Shown: in pieces, positions 1 to 7,826 of the stretch
Position numbering within the stretch: position 1 is the stretch's first letter
Layout: every line of letters begins with the position of its first letter
From: Sysuimicrobium calidum
GTDB lineage: Bacteria > Sysuimicrobiota > Sysuimicrobiia > Sysuimicrobiales > Sysuimicrobiaceae
Assembly (NCBI GenBank): GCA_031459935.1
Contig: JAVKHN010000042.1
Coordinates: 1 to 16,908 of the forward strand
Length of the DNA stretch: 16,908 nt
Direction of reading: 5' to 3'
Position numbers and translations under genes: made by a program
Notes under the pieces: model-generated
Told to the model about the DNA's origin: nothing
Database searches by the model: none
What the model saw: the letters and a program-made list of their open reading frames with translations, nothing else

Positions 1-713
1 TCACCCGACTCGGGTCTCTCCGGATCCTCTCCTTCGGAGGGGAGGCCGGAGGCAGCGCGGAGGCCAACCGGCAGCGGCTTCGGGAGCGATGGGGGAACGT
101 GACCTTCCTGGAGGGCTACGGGCTCACGGAGTTGTTCACGTTGGGGACGAACTGTCCGTACTCTCCGGCGCTGCACATCTCTGGGGATGTGGTGCTGACG
201 GAGGTGGTGGATCCGAGGACGGGGGAGCCGGTGCCGGTGGGGGAGCCTGGGGAGTTGGTGTACACGATGCTGGTGGGGGACACGCAGCCGCTGTTGCGGT
301 ACCGGTCTGGGGACATAGGGCGGCTGGAGCCGGAGCCGGTGTGCAGGTGCGGGGCGAGTTGGCCGCGGATTGCGCGGGGGATTGAGGGACGGGCGGACGA
401 TGTGATCTGGTACCGGGGGGTGAACGTGTACCCCGCGGCCGTGGAGCAGGTGGTCCGTAGCTTCCCCCTCCTCTCGGACAACTACCGGATCGTGGTGCGG
501 GGCACCTTCGAGCGGCCTCAGCTCTTCGTTCAGGTGGAGCAGGTGCGCGAGGGGGATCCCGTAAAACTTCAGGAGCAGCTGGAATCCCGTCTGCGGGAAG
601 CGCTGGGGGTGCGGCCCGAAGTGGAGATCCTGCCACCGGGCAACCTCCCCACAGGGGATTACAAGGTGCGGCGGGTGCAGGATGAGCGGCGAAGGGAGGA
701 GGTGGAAACGTGA
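1..713 (+). CDS. PaaK-type acyl/aryl-CoA ligase (AMP-forming), C-terminal part, 5' end outside window
   Basis: This is an adenylate-forming CoA ligase of the phenylacetate-CoA ligase family, which would activate an aromatic or other organic acid with ATP and CoA in the cytoplasm. The frame is open from base 3, so the internal GTG at 99 is not the start. Visible family landmarks, in order, are an FGGEAGG loop, the EGYGLTE motif (A5, around base 110-130), RYRSGD (A7-like), a CRCG pair as in PaaK proteins, GRADDVIWYRGVNVYP (hinge and C-terminal domain start) and a final NLPTGDYKVRRVQD, where the lysine fits the A10 catalytic lysine. The substrate cannot be read from this fragment. The stop TGA (711-713) overlaps the GTG of the next gene, so the two are probably translationally coupled. 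The downstream exported binding protein and PEP-swivel protein suggest a catabolic operon. Confidence 0.9.
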   Translation, partial: TRLGSLRILSFGGEAGGSAEANRQRLRERWGNVTFLEGYGLTELFTLGTNCPYSPALHISGDVVLTEVVDPRTGEPVPVGEPGELVYTMLVGDTQPLLRYRSGDIGRLEPEPVCRCGASWPRIARGIEGRADDVIWYRGVNVYPAAVEQVVRSFPLLSDNYRIVVRGTFERPQLFVQVEQVREGDPVKLQEQLESRLREALGVRPEVEILPPGNLPTGDYKVRRVQDERRREEVET

Positions 714-1759
714 GCGGGAATGTGCGGGCAAGAGGGGCCATGGTCATAGCGCTCTTTTTAACGCTCGTGGCCGTATCGCCCCTTCGTGGCCAGGTCTCCG
801 TGCGGGAGCGGATCTGCGAGGCGGCCCGGCAGGAGGGAACCCTCCACATCCTCATGCACCTCCAGGAGGTGGCGGAGGACCTTGAGAAGGCGCTCAAGAA
901 GAAATTCGGCTGGCTTAGGATCCGCACCGTGGCGGACATCGCGGCACCCACCCGGGCGGTGGCGGAGGCCCAGGCCGGCCGGTACGACCACGACCTGTTC
1001 TACTGGAGCATCCCGGGGGTACTCCCCCTGTACGAGCGGAAGCTGCTGGCTCCGTTCTCCGAGGAGGAGACCCGGGCCTTTGACGTCCCCGGCAGCGGCC
1101 GGCTTTTGGCAGGGGCCGCCCTGAGCGTCGCCAGCGTGGTGCACACCCTGGCGTACGACAGCCGCAGGATCCGGGCCGAGGACGTCCCCCGGAAGTGGGA
1201 GGATCTGTTGCAGGAGCGGTGGCGGGGACGGCTGGTGAGCGAGATCACCGCGGTCACCAACGGCATCGCGGCCCTGGGGTTGCTCTTCGGCGAGGCGTGG
1301 GCGTTCGACTTCACCCGGAAGCTCCGGGACGAGGCCCGGATCACCCTGGTCCCCAGCCCCGAGATCGCGCGACGGATGGTGCTGTTCGGAGAGAAGGATC
1401 TTCATTGGACGCCTCTTGGGACCATCCTCCAGCGGCGGGAGCGGTTGCAGGAACCGTGGGGATGGGCACCTGTATCTCCCACCTTCGCGGGCCGGTTCGT
1501 GATCGCCATGTTCGCCCGGGCTCCGCACCCCAACGCGGCCCGCTGTGCGGCCCTGTGGCTCGCGAGCCGCGAGGGAAAGGCGACCCTGGAGGAGGTGAGC
1601 TACTCCTTCGGGGACGCTACCCCGGGAAGCCCCACCCGAGTGCGGAAGGAGATCGAGCGCATGCGGATCCGGGTGTTCCTGGAAAACGTGGAAGTGGCTA
1701 AGCGGCGGCTCGAGCTGTATGGCCGCCTGGTGCCCGTGCTCACCGGGCAGGTCCGCTGA
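710..1759 (+). CDS. Exported extracellular solute-binding protein (ABC transporter, family 1-like)
   Basis: This 349-residue protein starts at GTG 710 inside a GTGA overlap with the CoA ligase stop. Its N-terminus is a typical Sec signal: basic residues (NVRARG), a hydrophobic stretch of about 14 residues (MVIALFLTLVAV), then a likely cleavage region near residue 27 (SPLRGQ). There is no lipobox cysteine, so it is probably a soluble or weakly anchored secreted protein. The mature part reads like a periplasmic-binding-protein fold of the iron/spermidine-type group: a DHDLFYWS strand early, a hinge-like VVHTLAYDSR segment, then WEDLLQERWRGRL, which matches the conserved 'W.dLl.p.wkgki' pattern of these proteins. 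The ligand is unknown. No permease or ATPase gene is visible in the window; they may lie upstream. The operon context suggests that the ligand is the acid activated by the upstream ligase. Confidence 0.75.
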   Translation: MSGNVRARGAMVIALFLTLVAVSPLRGQVSVRERICEAARQEGTLHILMHLQEVAEDLEKALKKKFGWLRIRTVADIAAPTRAVAEAQAGRYDHDLFYWSIPGVLPLYERKLLAPFSEEETRAFDVPGSGRLLAGAALSVASVVHTLAYDSRRIRAEDVPRKWEDLLQERWRGRLVSEITAVTNGIAALGLLFGEAWAFDFTRKLRDEARITLVPSPEIARRMVLFGEKDLHWTPLGTILQRRERLQEPWGWAPVSPTFAGRFVIAMFARAPHPNAARCAALWLASREGKATLEEVSYSFGDATPGSPTRVRKEIERMRIRVFLENVEVAKRRLELYGRLVPVLTGQVR

Positions 1760-1804
1760 GGCCGCAGTCCGGGCTGTAAAACGCAACGGGAGGGAGGAGG
1801 AAGC

Positions 1805-3622
1805 ATGGCGGAGCCGATGCGATTTCCCAGCCCGTTCGAGGTAGGGACGCCGCCGGGCGCAGAGGACTGGCATGAGATGTATCCGCCCTACGTGCGGTTT
1901 ACCCCGGAACGGCGGGCGGAGGACGAGGCGCGCCTGTGGTTCTACAACGGCATGCACTTTCCCGAGCCCGTGGCCCCCTTCGACCTCCTGGTCCCCGAGA
2001 TCTGGTACATCGCCATCGGGGAGATGAACAGCCGCCTGTTCTGCATTCCGCCCGCCATGGGGGTGGACTTCCGGGTCCTCAACGGGTACGTGTACATCAG
2101 CAGTGTCCCCGTGACGGACCCGCGGAAGATCCAGGAGCGGGCACAGCTCTTTAACGAACGCGCCGGGTACTACTACGCGAACTGGAGAACCCTTTACGAG
2201 GAGTGGACACAGAAGGTCGTCGGGGAGGTACGCGCCCTCCAGGAGATCCGATTCCCGAGCCTTCCGGAGGTGGAGCCCAAAGAGTGGGTCTTCTCCAGAC
2301 GGGGACTGGGTACTTCGTACGACCTGTTCCGGGCCTGGACGCAGTTCCTGGAGAGCGGAAACCGGGCCGCCCAGTACCACATGGAAGTGGTGATGATCGG
2401 GTTCGCGGCCTACCTCACCTTCTACGACTTCTGCAAGCGAGCCTTCCCGGAGATCAGCGATCAGGACGTCACCCGCATGATCGGCGCCATCGAGGTGAGC
2501 ATGTTCCGCCCGCAGGACGAGCTCCGTCGCTTGGCTCAGAGGGCGGTGGAGCTGGGGGTCGCGCCTGTATTTCAGGGAAGGGGCCCCGCGCAGGAGGTGT
2601 TCCGGGAACTGGAGCGGACCCCGGAGGGCCGGATGTGGCTGGAGGAGTGGAAGCGCAGCAGCGATCCCTGGTTCTACGTGAACACCGGCTCCGGCATGCA
2701 GCACCAGCACCGGGCGTGGGTGGACGATCCCTCTCCGGCGTTGGATGCCCTCCGCGTTCTCATCGGGAAGATCCAGCGGGGAGAACCCGTGGAGCGGGAC
2801 GTGGAGGCCGTGCGTCGGGAGCGGGACGAGATCACCCGGGGCTACCGAGAGCTGCTCGCCACGGAGGAGGACCGGCAGGCCTTCGATCAGCTTTTGGCAC
2901 TCGTGCGGGACGTCTACTACTCCATCGAGGACCACAAGTTCTGGGTGGACCACTGGTACCAGAGCGTGTTCTGGAACAAAGTCCGGGAGCTGGGGAGCGT
3001 ATTCGTGCAGCAGGGCTTTCTCCAGAACGCGGAGGACATCTTCTACCTCCACCACACGGAGGTCTACCAGGGCCTGGTGGACCTCCTGATCGGGTGGTCC
3101 GTGGGCGCGCCCGCGTGGGGCCCCCGCCACTGGCCCAGGCAGGTGGAAAAGCGCAAAGCGCTCCTCGAACGACTGCGCGCGTGGAGCCCGCCGCCCGCCC
3201 TGGGAGTGGTCCCCGAGGTCATCGGGGATCCCGCGGTGATCATGCTGTGGGGAATCACCCCGGACCGGCTCCAGGTGTGGCTCACGCCGGAGGAGGGAAA
3301 GGTGGTGCGGGGGGCCGCGGGGTCCCCGGGCACCGCGGAGGGACCGGCCCGGGTGGTCCACAGCGTGGAGGAGCTGCACGAGGTGCAGCCCGGGGAGATC
3401 CTGATCTGCCCGGTGACGGAACCCAGCTGGGCACCCGTGTTCATCAAGGTGCAGGGGATCGTCACCGACATCGGCGGGATCATGTCCCACGCGGCCATCG
3501 TGGCCCGGGAGTACCGGATCCCTGCGGTGGTGGGCACGGGCGTGGGAACTAAGCGGATCCGTACGGGCCAGTGGGTCCGGGTGGACGGGACCTCAGGGAC
3601 GGTGACCATCCTGGGCGAGTGA
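1805..3622 (+). CDS. PEP-utilising/phosphohistidine swivelling-domain protein, phenylphosphate synthase large-subunit-like
   Basis: The protein has 605 residues, about 69 kDa. ATG 1805 is preceded by a strong GGGAGGAGG ribosome binding site. Residues from about 515 to the end form the swivelling domain shared by PEP synthase, PPDK and rifampin phosphotransferase. This domain contains GGIMSHAAIVAREYRIPAVVG, with the phosphorylatable His at position 562. The first ~500 residues are a long, helical, aromatic-rich region with conserved-looking HxH (MQHQHRAW) and YSIEDHKFW segments. There is no ATP-grasp nucleotide-binding domain. Size, domain order and the late position of the His resemble the ~70 kDa subunit of phenylphosphate synthase, which works with a separate ATP-binding subunit in anaerobic phenol metabolism. 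The 45-bp gap after the binding-protein gene suggests an operon. Assignment to that exact reaction is inference; the swivelling domain itself is secure. Confidence 0.8.
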   Translation: MAEPMRFPSPFEVGTPPGAEDWHEMYPPYVRFTPERRAEDEARLWFYNGMHFPEPVAPFDLLVPEIWYIAIGEMNSRLFCIPPAMGVDFRVLNGYVYISSVPVTDPRKIQERAQLFNERAGYYYANWRTLYEEWTQKVVGEVRALQEIRFPSLPEVEPKEWVFSRRGLGTSYDLFRAWTQFLESGNRAAQYHMEVVMIGFAAYLTFYDFCKRAFPEISDQDVTRMIGAIEVSMFRPQDELRRLAQRAVELGVAPVFQGRGPAQEVFRELERTPEGRMWLEEWKRSSDPWFYVNTGSGMQHQHRAWVDDPSPALDALRVLIGKIQRGEPVERDVEAVRRERDEITRGYRELLATEEDRQAFDQLLALVRDVYYSIEDHKFWVDHWYQSVFWNKVRELGSVFVQQGFLQNAEDIFYLHHTEVYQGLVDLLIGWSVGAPAWGPRHWPRQVEKRKALLERLRAWSPPPALGVVPEVIGDPAVIMLWGITPDRLQVWLTPEEGKVVRGAAGSPGTAEGPARVVHSVEELHEVQPGEILICPVTEPSWAPVFIKVQGIVTDIGGIMSHAAIVAREYRIPAVVGTGVGTKRIRTGQWVRVDGTSGTVTILGE

Positions 3623-3648
3623 GGAGCTAGGGCGGGACGTTCCCTCAC
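3619..3648 (+). terminator. Weak inverted repeat after the PEP-swivel gene (possible terminator)
   Basis: GTGAGG (3619-3624) is complementary to CCTCAC (3643-3648). A nested GGGA-CGT-TCCC stem (3634-3644) is an alternative fold. It starts at the stop codon of the upstream gene. There is no U-tract, so it is at best a weak or Rho-independent-like hairpin. Confidence 0.25.
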
Positions 3649-3692
3649 ATCTCCCAGGCGGGCGGCCCGCGTCCGTCGGCGCCCTCCGCTTA

Positions 3693-3723
3693 TTGTGGGT
3701 GAATGCCACGCAGATCATATACG
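3693..3723 (+). promoter_or_regulatory. Candidate sigma-70-like promoter upstream of tldD
   Basis: TTGTGG (3693-3698) matches three of six -35 positions. TATACG (3718-3723) matches four of six -10 positions. The spacing of 19 bp is longer than ideal. Transcription would start near 3730 and leave a short leader to ATG 3750. That argues against using the TTG at 3693 as the start codon. The call rests only on pattern resemblance. Confidence 0.25.
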
Positions 3724-3749
3724 GGCATGTGGACCTGCGGAGGACGAGG

Positions 3750-5222
3750 ATGGATGAGCTCATCGCCCGAGCCCTGAATACGGCACAGCTGCGGGGTGCC
3801 GTTTATGCGGATGTGCGGGTGGTGGAGACCGCCCGGCAGTCGCTCCTGGTGCGCAACGGGGCCGTCCAGGGGATCGCGCAGACGGAGGATGCGGGGTTCG
3901 GGGTACGGGTGGTGGTGGACGGTGCCTGGGGATTCGCCAGCAGCCACCGTCTGGAGCGGACGGAGGCGGAGCGGGTGGCGGAGCTGGCGGTGCGCATCGC
4001 GCGCTCAAGCGCCCTCGCCAAACGGGAGGACGTGGACCTGGGCCCCCCCGTGGTGCAGCGGGGCAGCTACCGCACTCCGGTGGAGATCGATCCCTTCACC
4101 GTTCCCCTGGAGACGAAGCTGGACCTGTTGCTGCGGGCGGATGGGGAGATGCGCCGCATCCGGGGGGTGACCACCACGGAGGCGGAGATGGTCTTCATCC
4201 GTGAGCGCAAGATCTTCGCGAGCACGGAGGGGAGCTACATCACTCAGGAGATCCTCGAATCTGGGTGCGGGATCGAGGCCACCGCGGTGCGGGACGGGGA
4301 GGTCCAGCGGCGCTCCTACCCCAACTCCGTGGGCCGCCACCAGCAGGCCCGGGGATGGGAGTTCATCCTGGAGCAGGACCTAGTCGCAAACGCCCCTCGC
4401 ATCGCAGAGGAGGCCGTGGCACTGCTGAGCGCGGATCTCTGTCCGGACACGGTGACCACCCTGATCCTGGGCGGAGCCCAGGTGGCCCTGCAGATCCACG
4501 AGTCCTGCGGACACGCGGTGGAGCTGGATCGGGTGTTCGGAGCGGAAGCCGCGTACGCGGGCACCTCCTTCCTCACCCCCGAGAAGCTGGGCCGCTTCCG
4601 GTACGGGTCGGAGGTGGTGAACATCGTGGCGGACGCCACGGCCGCGGGGGGACTGGGAACTTTCGGGTGGGACGACGAGGGAGTGCCGGCCCAGCGGGTG
4701 GACATCGTCCGGGAAGGCCTCTTCGTGGGGTACCTCACGGATCGGGAGAACGCCCGCAGGCTCCTGCGGCACCTGGGCCCCTCCCCGTACGTGACGGGAG
4801 CCTCGGGCGGTGCGGCCCGGGCCATGAGCTGGAACCGCATCCCCCTCATCCGTATGACCAACATCAACCTCCTGCCGGGCGCTTGGCGGCTGGAGGACCT
4901 CATCGCAGACACGGAGGAGGGCATCTTCATGGACACCAACCGCTCCTGGAGCATTGACGACCGGCGGCTCAACTTCCAGTTCGGGTGCGAGATCGCGTGG
5001 GAGATCCGGCGCGGCCGGAAGGTGCGCCTGCTCCGGAACCCCCTCTACACGGGCATCACCCCGGAGTTCTGGCGGTCGTGCGACGCGGTGTGCAACGAAG
5101 ATCACTGGGTGCTGTGGGGAACCCCGAACTGCGGGAAGGGGGAACCCGGACAGATCGCCCGCACGGGCCACGGGGCCGCGCCCGCCCGGTTCCGGAACGT
5201 CCGGGTCTTCGGGAAGCGATAG
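3750..5222 (+). CDS. tldD: Zinc metallopeptidase subunit TldD
   Basis: This is the catalytic subunit of the TldD/TldE heterodimeric metallopeptidase, a cytoplasmic protease that degrades or trims unfolded peptides and some modified peptide precursors. The frame is open from a TTG at 3693. ATG 3750 is preferred because CGGAGGA lies 5 nt upstream and the protein (490 residues, normal family length) then starts MDELIARAL. The zinc motif HExxxH is seen as QIHESCGHAVE (His250, Glu251, His255). The third ligand region is the C-terminal NCGKGEPGQIARTGHG, with Cys461. The N-terminal half shows the family's YADVRVVETARQSLLVRNG and GFGVRVVVDGAWGFASS. The gene is followed after two bases by tldE, its obligate partner. 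No RiPP precursor peptide was recognised next to it, so a housekeeping proteolytic role is most likely. Confidence 0.93.
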   Translation: MDELIARALNTAQLRGAVYADVRVVETARQSLLVRNGAVQGIAQTEDAGFGVRVVVDGAWGFASSHRLERTEAERVAELAVRIARSSALAKREDVDLGPPVVQRGSYRTPVEIDPFTVPLETKLDLLLRADGEMRRIRGVTTTEAEMVFIRERKIFASTEGSYITQEILESGCGIEATAVRDGEVQRRSYPNSVGRHQQARGWEFILEQDLVANAPRIAEEAVALLSADLCPDTVTTLILGGAQVALQIHESCGHAVELDRVFGAEAAYAGTSFLTPEKLGRFRYGSEVVNIVADATAAGGLGTFGWDDEGVPAQRVDIVREGLFVGYLTDRENARRLLRHLGPSPYVTGASGGAARAMSWNRIPLIRMTNINLLPGAWRLEDLIADTEEGIFMDTNRSWSIDDRRLNFQFGCEIAWEIRRGRKVRLLRNPLYTGITPEFWRSCDAVCNEDHWVLWGTPNCGKGEPGQIARTGHGAAPARFRNVRVFGKR

Positions 5223-5224
5223 CC

Positions 5225-6577
5225 ATGTTGGGCGAGCGGAAGGTCAAAGAGCTGCTGAAGAACGCTCTGGCCCGTTCCCGGGCGGACGAGACGGAGGTCG
5301 TCCTTCTGGCCGAGGACGGGGCCCTCACCCGGTTCGCGAACAACACCATCCACCAGAACGTGTCGGAGACGAACGCCGAGGTGGCGGTGCGGGCGGTCAT
5401 CGGGAAGCACCTGGGGGCTGCCGTCACCAACCGGCTCGATCCGGAGGCCATCGCGCAGGCCCTCGCCCGGGCGGAGGAGGCGGCTCGCCTGGCCCCGGAG
5501 ACCCCGGACTTCCCCGGCCTTCCCGAACCCCTGCCCGTGGACGCGGTGATGGCCTTCGACGACGCGGTGGCTTCACTCGGCCCCGAGGACCGGGCCCGGG
5601 AGGTGCGGGAGGTGATCCGGATCGCGGAGTCAAGCGGGGCTGTCGCCGCGGGAGCCCTCTTGACGGCCGTGGAGGAGGTGGCGGTGGCGAACTCCAAGGG
5701 GGTGTTCTGCTACCATGTGGGCACCCGGATGCGGTTCAGCACCGTGGTGCACAGGGAGGACGGCTCGGGCTACGCGGAGCGGGTGACATGGCGGTGGGGG
5801 GAAGTGGAGATCCCCTCCCTGGCGCGTTCCGCGGTGGAACGGGCCAGCCGCGCCCAAAACCCCCGGGAGCTCGCGCCCGGCATCTACCCCGTGCTTCTGG
5901 ATCCGTACGCGGTACAGGATGTGGTGAGCTGGCTGGGATACGCGGGCGCAGGAGCCCTGGCGGTGCAGGAAGGGCGCAGCTGGATGAACGGCCGGATCGG
6001 AACGAAGCTGCTCTCGGAGCGCGTGACCCTGTGGGACGACGGCCGGGATCCGAAGAGCATTCCGCTCCCCTTCGACTTCGAGGGAGTGCCCCGGCAGCGG
6101 GTGGTGATCGTGGAGCGCGGGGTCCCACAGGGACCCGTGTACGACACCGTGACCGCGGCCCGGGAGGGGAAGCGGTCCACCGGGCATGCGCTTTTGCGGG
6201 CCTGGCCGGAGGCCGCGAGCCTGGGCCCGCTTCCCGCTCATCTCTTCCTAACACCCGGAGATGCGACGGTGGAGGAACTGCTGGCGGATCTCCATCGGGG
6301 GCTGTACATCACCCGGTTCTGGTACACGCGCTTGGTGCACCCCCGGGACTGCGTGGTAACAGGGATGACCCGGGACGCGGTGTTCTGGGTGGAGGGGGGG
6401 GAGATCGCCTATCCCGTGCGGAACCTGCGGTTCACCCAGGGCTACGTGCAGGCTCTGGCTGGGGTTCGCCGGGTGGGGCGGGAGACGTGGCTGCTGAGCG
6501 ACGGCCGGTTCGGGGCGGACCGAATCCCGGCCCTGCTCCTCGAGGCCTTCACCTTCACGGGCGTCACGGAGTACTAA
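5225..6577 (+). CDS. tldE: Metallopeptidase regulatory subunit TldE (PmbA)
   Basis: This is the non-catalytic partner of TldD, 450 residues, the normal length for PmbA/TldE. ATG 5225 lies two bases after the tldD stop. GGGAAG (5211-5216) is a modest ribosome binding site. The same frame is open further upstream inside tldD, but that part is a shadow of the tldD coding sequence. Family features visible are an N-terminal ETEVVLLAEDGALTRFANN segment with NTIHQNVSE, the DFPGLPEPLP linker, AVANSKGVFCYHVGTRM in the middle, and a C-terminal YITRFWYTRLVHPRDCVVTG followed by FWVEGGEIAYPVRNLRF. As expected for TldE, no HExxxH motif is present. Its TAA stop (6575-6577) overlaps the stop of the convergent thiolase gene, leaving no room for a separate terminator between them. 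Confidence 0.93.
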   Translation: MLGERKVKELLKNALARSRADETEVVLLAEDGALTRFANNTIHQNVSETNAEVAVRAVIGKHLGAAVTNRLDPEAIAQALARAEEAARLAPETPDFPGLPEPLPVDAVMAFDDAVASLGPEDRAREVREVIRIAESSGAVAAGALLTAVEEVAVANSKGVFCYHVGTRMRFSTVVHREDGSGYAERVTWRWGEVEIPSLARSAVERASRAQNPRELAPGIYPVLLDPYAVQDVVSWLGYAGAGALAVQEGRSWMNGRIGTKLLSERVTLWDDGRDPKSIPLPFDFEGVPRQRVVIVERGVPQGPVYDTVTAAREGKRSTGHALLRAWPEAASLGPLPAHLFLTPGDATVEELLADLHRGLYITRFWYTRLVHPRDCVVTGMTRDAVFWVEGGEIAYPVRNLRFTQGYVQALAGVRRVGRETWLLSDGRFGADRIPALLLEAFTFTGVTEY

Positions 6578-7743
6578 TCCCGCTCCACGGCCAGGGCCAC
6601 CGCTTCCCCGCCGCCCAGGCACACGGCCGCGATCCCGCGCCGGGCGCCCCGTTCCTCCATGGCATAGAGCAGGGTGGTGAGGATGCGGGCTCCGCTCGCG
6701 CCGATGGGGTGTCCCAGAGCCACGGCCCCGCCGTGCACGTTCACCCGGTCGAGCGGTAGCCCCAACTTGCGGCAGACCCCGAGCACCACCGCGGCGAACG
6801 CCTCGTTGATCTCGAAGAGGTCCACCTCCTCCTTGGCCCATCCGAGCTGGGTGAGCAGCCGCTCGATGGCGTAGGCGGGCGCGATGGTGAACCACTCGGG
6901 CTCCGTAGCTGCAGTGGCGTATCCTGCGATGCGGGCCATGGGTGCCCGCCCCAGGCGCGTGGCCACCTCTTCCGAGGCCACCACCACCGCCGCGGCCCCG
7001 TCGCTGATGCTGCTGGCGTTCGCGGCGGTCACGGTTCCGTTGGGTTCGAAGGCTGGCGGGAGATGCGGGATCTTCCCGAAGTCCACCCGCCGGGGCTCCT
7101 CGTCCTCCTCCACCACGCCCTTCCCCTCCGGGAGCTCCACGGGCACGGTCTGCGACCGGAACAGGCCCCGGTCCAGGGCTTCCAGGGCCAGGCGGTAGGA
7201 CCGCACCGCATACGCGTCCTGCTCCTCCCGGCCGATGCGGTACTCCGCGGCCAGCAGTTCCGCGCAGGATCCCATGTGGCAGTTCCGGTAGGCATCCCAC
7301 AGCCCGTCGTGGATCATGGAATCCAGCAGCTCCCCGTGCCCCAGCCGGTACCCGGTGCGAGCCCGGGGAAGGAGATACGGCGCCTGGCTCATGTTCTCCA
7401 TGCCGCCCGCCACCACCACCTCCGCATCCCCGGCCCGGATGGCCTGAGCGGCCAGCATCACCGCCTTGAGCCCGGAACCGCACATCTTGTTCACCGTGGT
7501 GGCGGGTACTGCGGGCGGAAGCCCTGCATAAATCGATGCCTGCCTGGCCGGAGCCTGCCCCAGCCCCGCGGAGAGGATGTTGCCCAGGATCACCTCGTCC
7601 ACCCGCTCGGGCGCAATCCCTGCCCGCCGCACCGCCTCCCGCACCACCAGGGCCCCCAGCTTCGGCGCAGGAACGGCACTGAGGCCGCCCAGGAAGCGGC
7701 CGATAGGGGTGCGGACCGCGCTCAGGATCACCGCTTGGCGCAT
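6574..7743 (-). CDS. Acetyl-CoA C-acetyltransferase (thiolase II family)
   Basis: This 389-residue thiolase either condenses two acetyl-CoA to acetoacetyl-CoA or cleaves 3-ketoacyl-CoA. The catalytic residues are in place: Cys88 in NKMCGSGLKAV, His345 in ALGHPIGASGARI and Cys375 in AAVCLGGGEA. The INEAFAAV segment and the GGMENMSQAPYLLP loop are also typical. The frame is open much further upstream, but the real start is the ATG complementary to 7741-7743, with GGAGGAAGG a few bases before it and MRQAVILSAVRTPIGRF as the family N-terminus. A degradative role would fit the CoA ligase at the left edge, but the thiolase is transcribed separately. A synthetic role in polyhydroxyalkanoate or isoprenoid precursor supply cannot be excluded. 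It diverges from lysA and converges on tldE. Confidence 0.93.
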   Translation of the reverse strand: MRQAVILSAVRTPIGRFLGGLSAVPAPKLGALVVREAVRRAGIAPERVDEVILGNILSAGLGQAPARQASIYAGLPPAVPATTVNKMCGSGLKAVMLAAQAIRAGDAEVVVAGGMENMSQAPYLLPRARTGYRLGHGELLDSMIHDGLWDAYRNCHMGSCAELLAAEYRIGREEQDAYAVRSYRLALEALDRGLFRSQTVPVELPEGKGVVEEDEEPRRVDFGKIPHLPPAFEPNGTVTAANASSISDGAAAVVVASEEVATRLGRAPMARIAGYATAATEPEWFTIAPAYAIERLLTQLGWAKEEVDLFEINEAFAAVVLGVCRKLGLPLDRVNVHGGAVALGHPIGASGARILTTLLYAMEERGARRGIAAVCLGGGEAVALAVERD

Positions 7744-7773
7744 GGCCTTCCTCCGGAGGAGGCGCTTGATCCG

Positions 7774-7779
7774 ATTGTA
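7774..7779 (-). promoter_or_regulatory. -10-like hexamer TACAAT for the thiolase gene
   Basis: On the minus strand the bases read GGTACAATCGG, giving a TACAAT hexamer one mismatch from consensus. Initiation would fall about 24 nt before the thiolase ATG, just ahead of its ribosome binding site. No convincing -35 box is visible. The same TACAATCGG string occurs on the plus strand before the HEPN gene (12642-12650). Confidence 0.4.
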
Positions 7780-7802
7780 CCGCGGCCGGAGGCTTCTCCG
7801 TC

Positions 7803-7811
7803 TGGTACAGT
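7803..7811 (+). promoter_or_regulatory. Extended -10-like element for lysA
   Basis: TGGTACAGT combines a TGn extension with a TACAGT hexamer (four of six consensus positions). Transcription would begin near 7818. That leaves only about nine bases before ATG 7827 but a normal leader before GTG 7845, which has the better ribosome binding site. No -35 box is evident, as is usual for extended -10 promoters. Confidence 0.35.
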
Positions 7812-7826
7812 GGTGCGAAGAGACGG

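Noticed and set aside
758..3490. 910-codon open frame on the minus strand opposite the binding protein and PEP-swivel genes
   Set aside because: It mirrors real plus-strand genes in GC-rich DNA, has low-complexity His/Pro/Arg-rich translation and no recognisable domain.
3693..5222. TldD as a RiPP maturation protease
   Set aside because: No precursor peptide, modification enzyme or exporter was found next to tldD/tldE; genomic context is housekeeping.
4954..6759. 601-codon plus-strand open frame across tldD and tldE
   Set aside because: Gly/Arg/Pro-rich shadow frame; tldD and tldE in other frames have full motif support.
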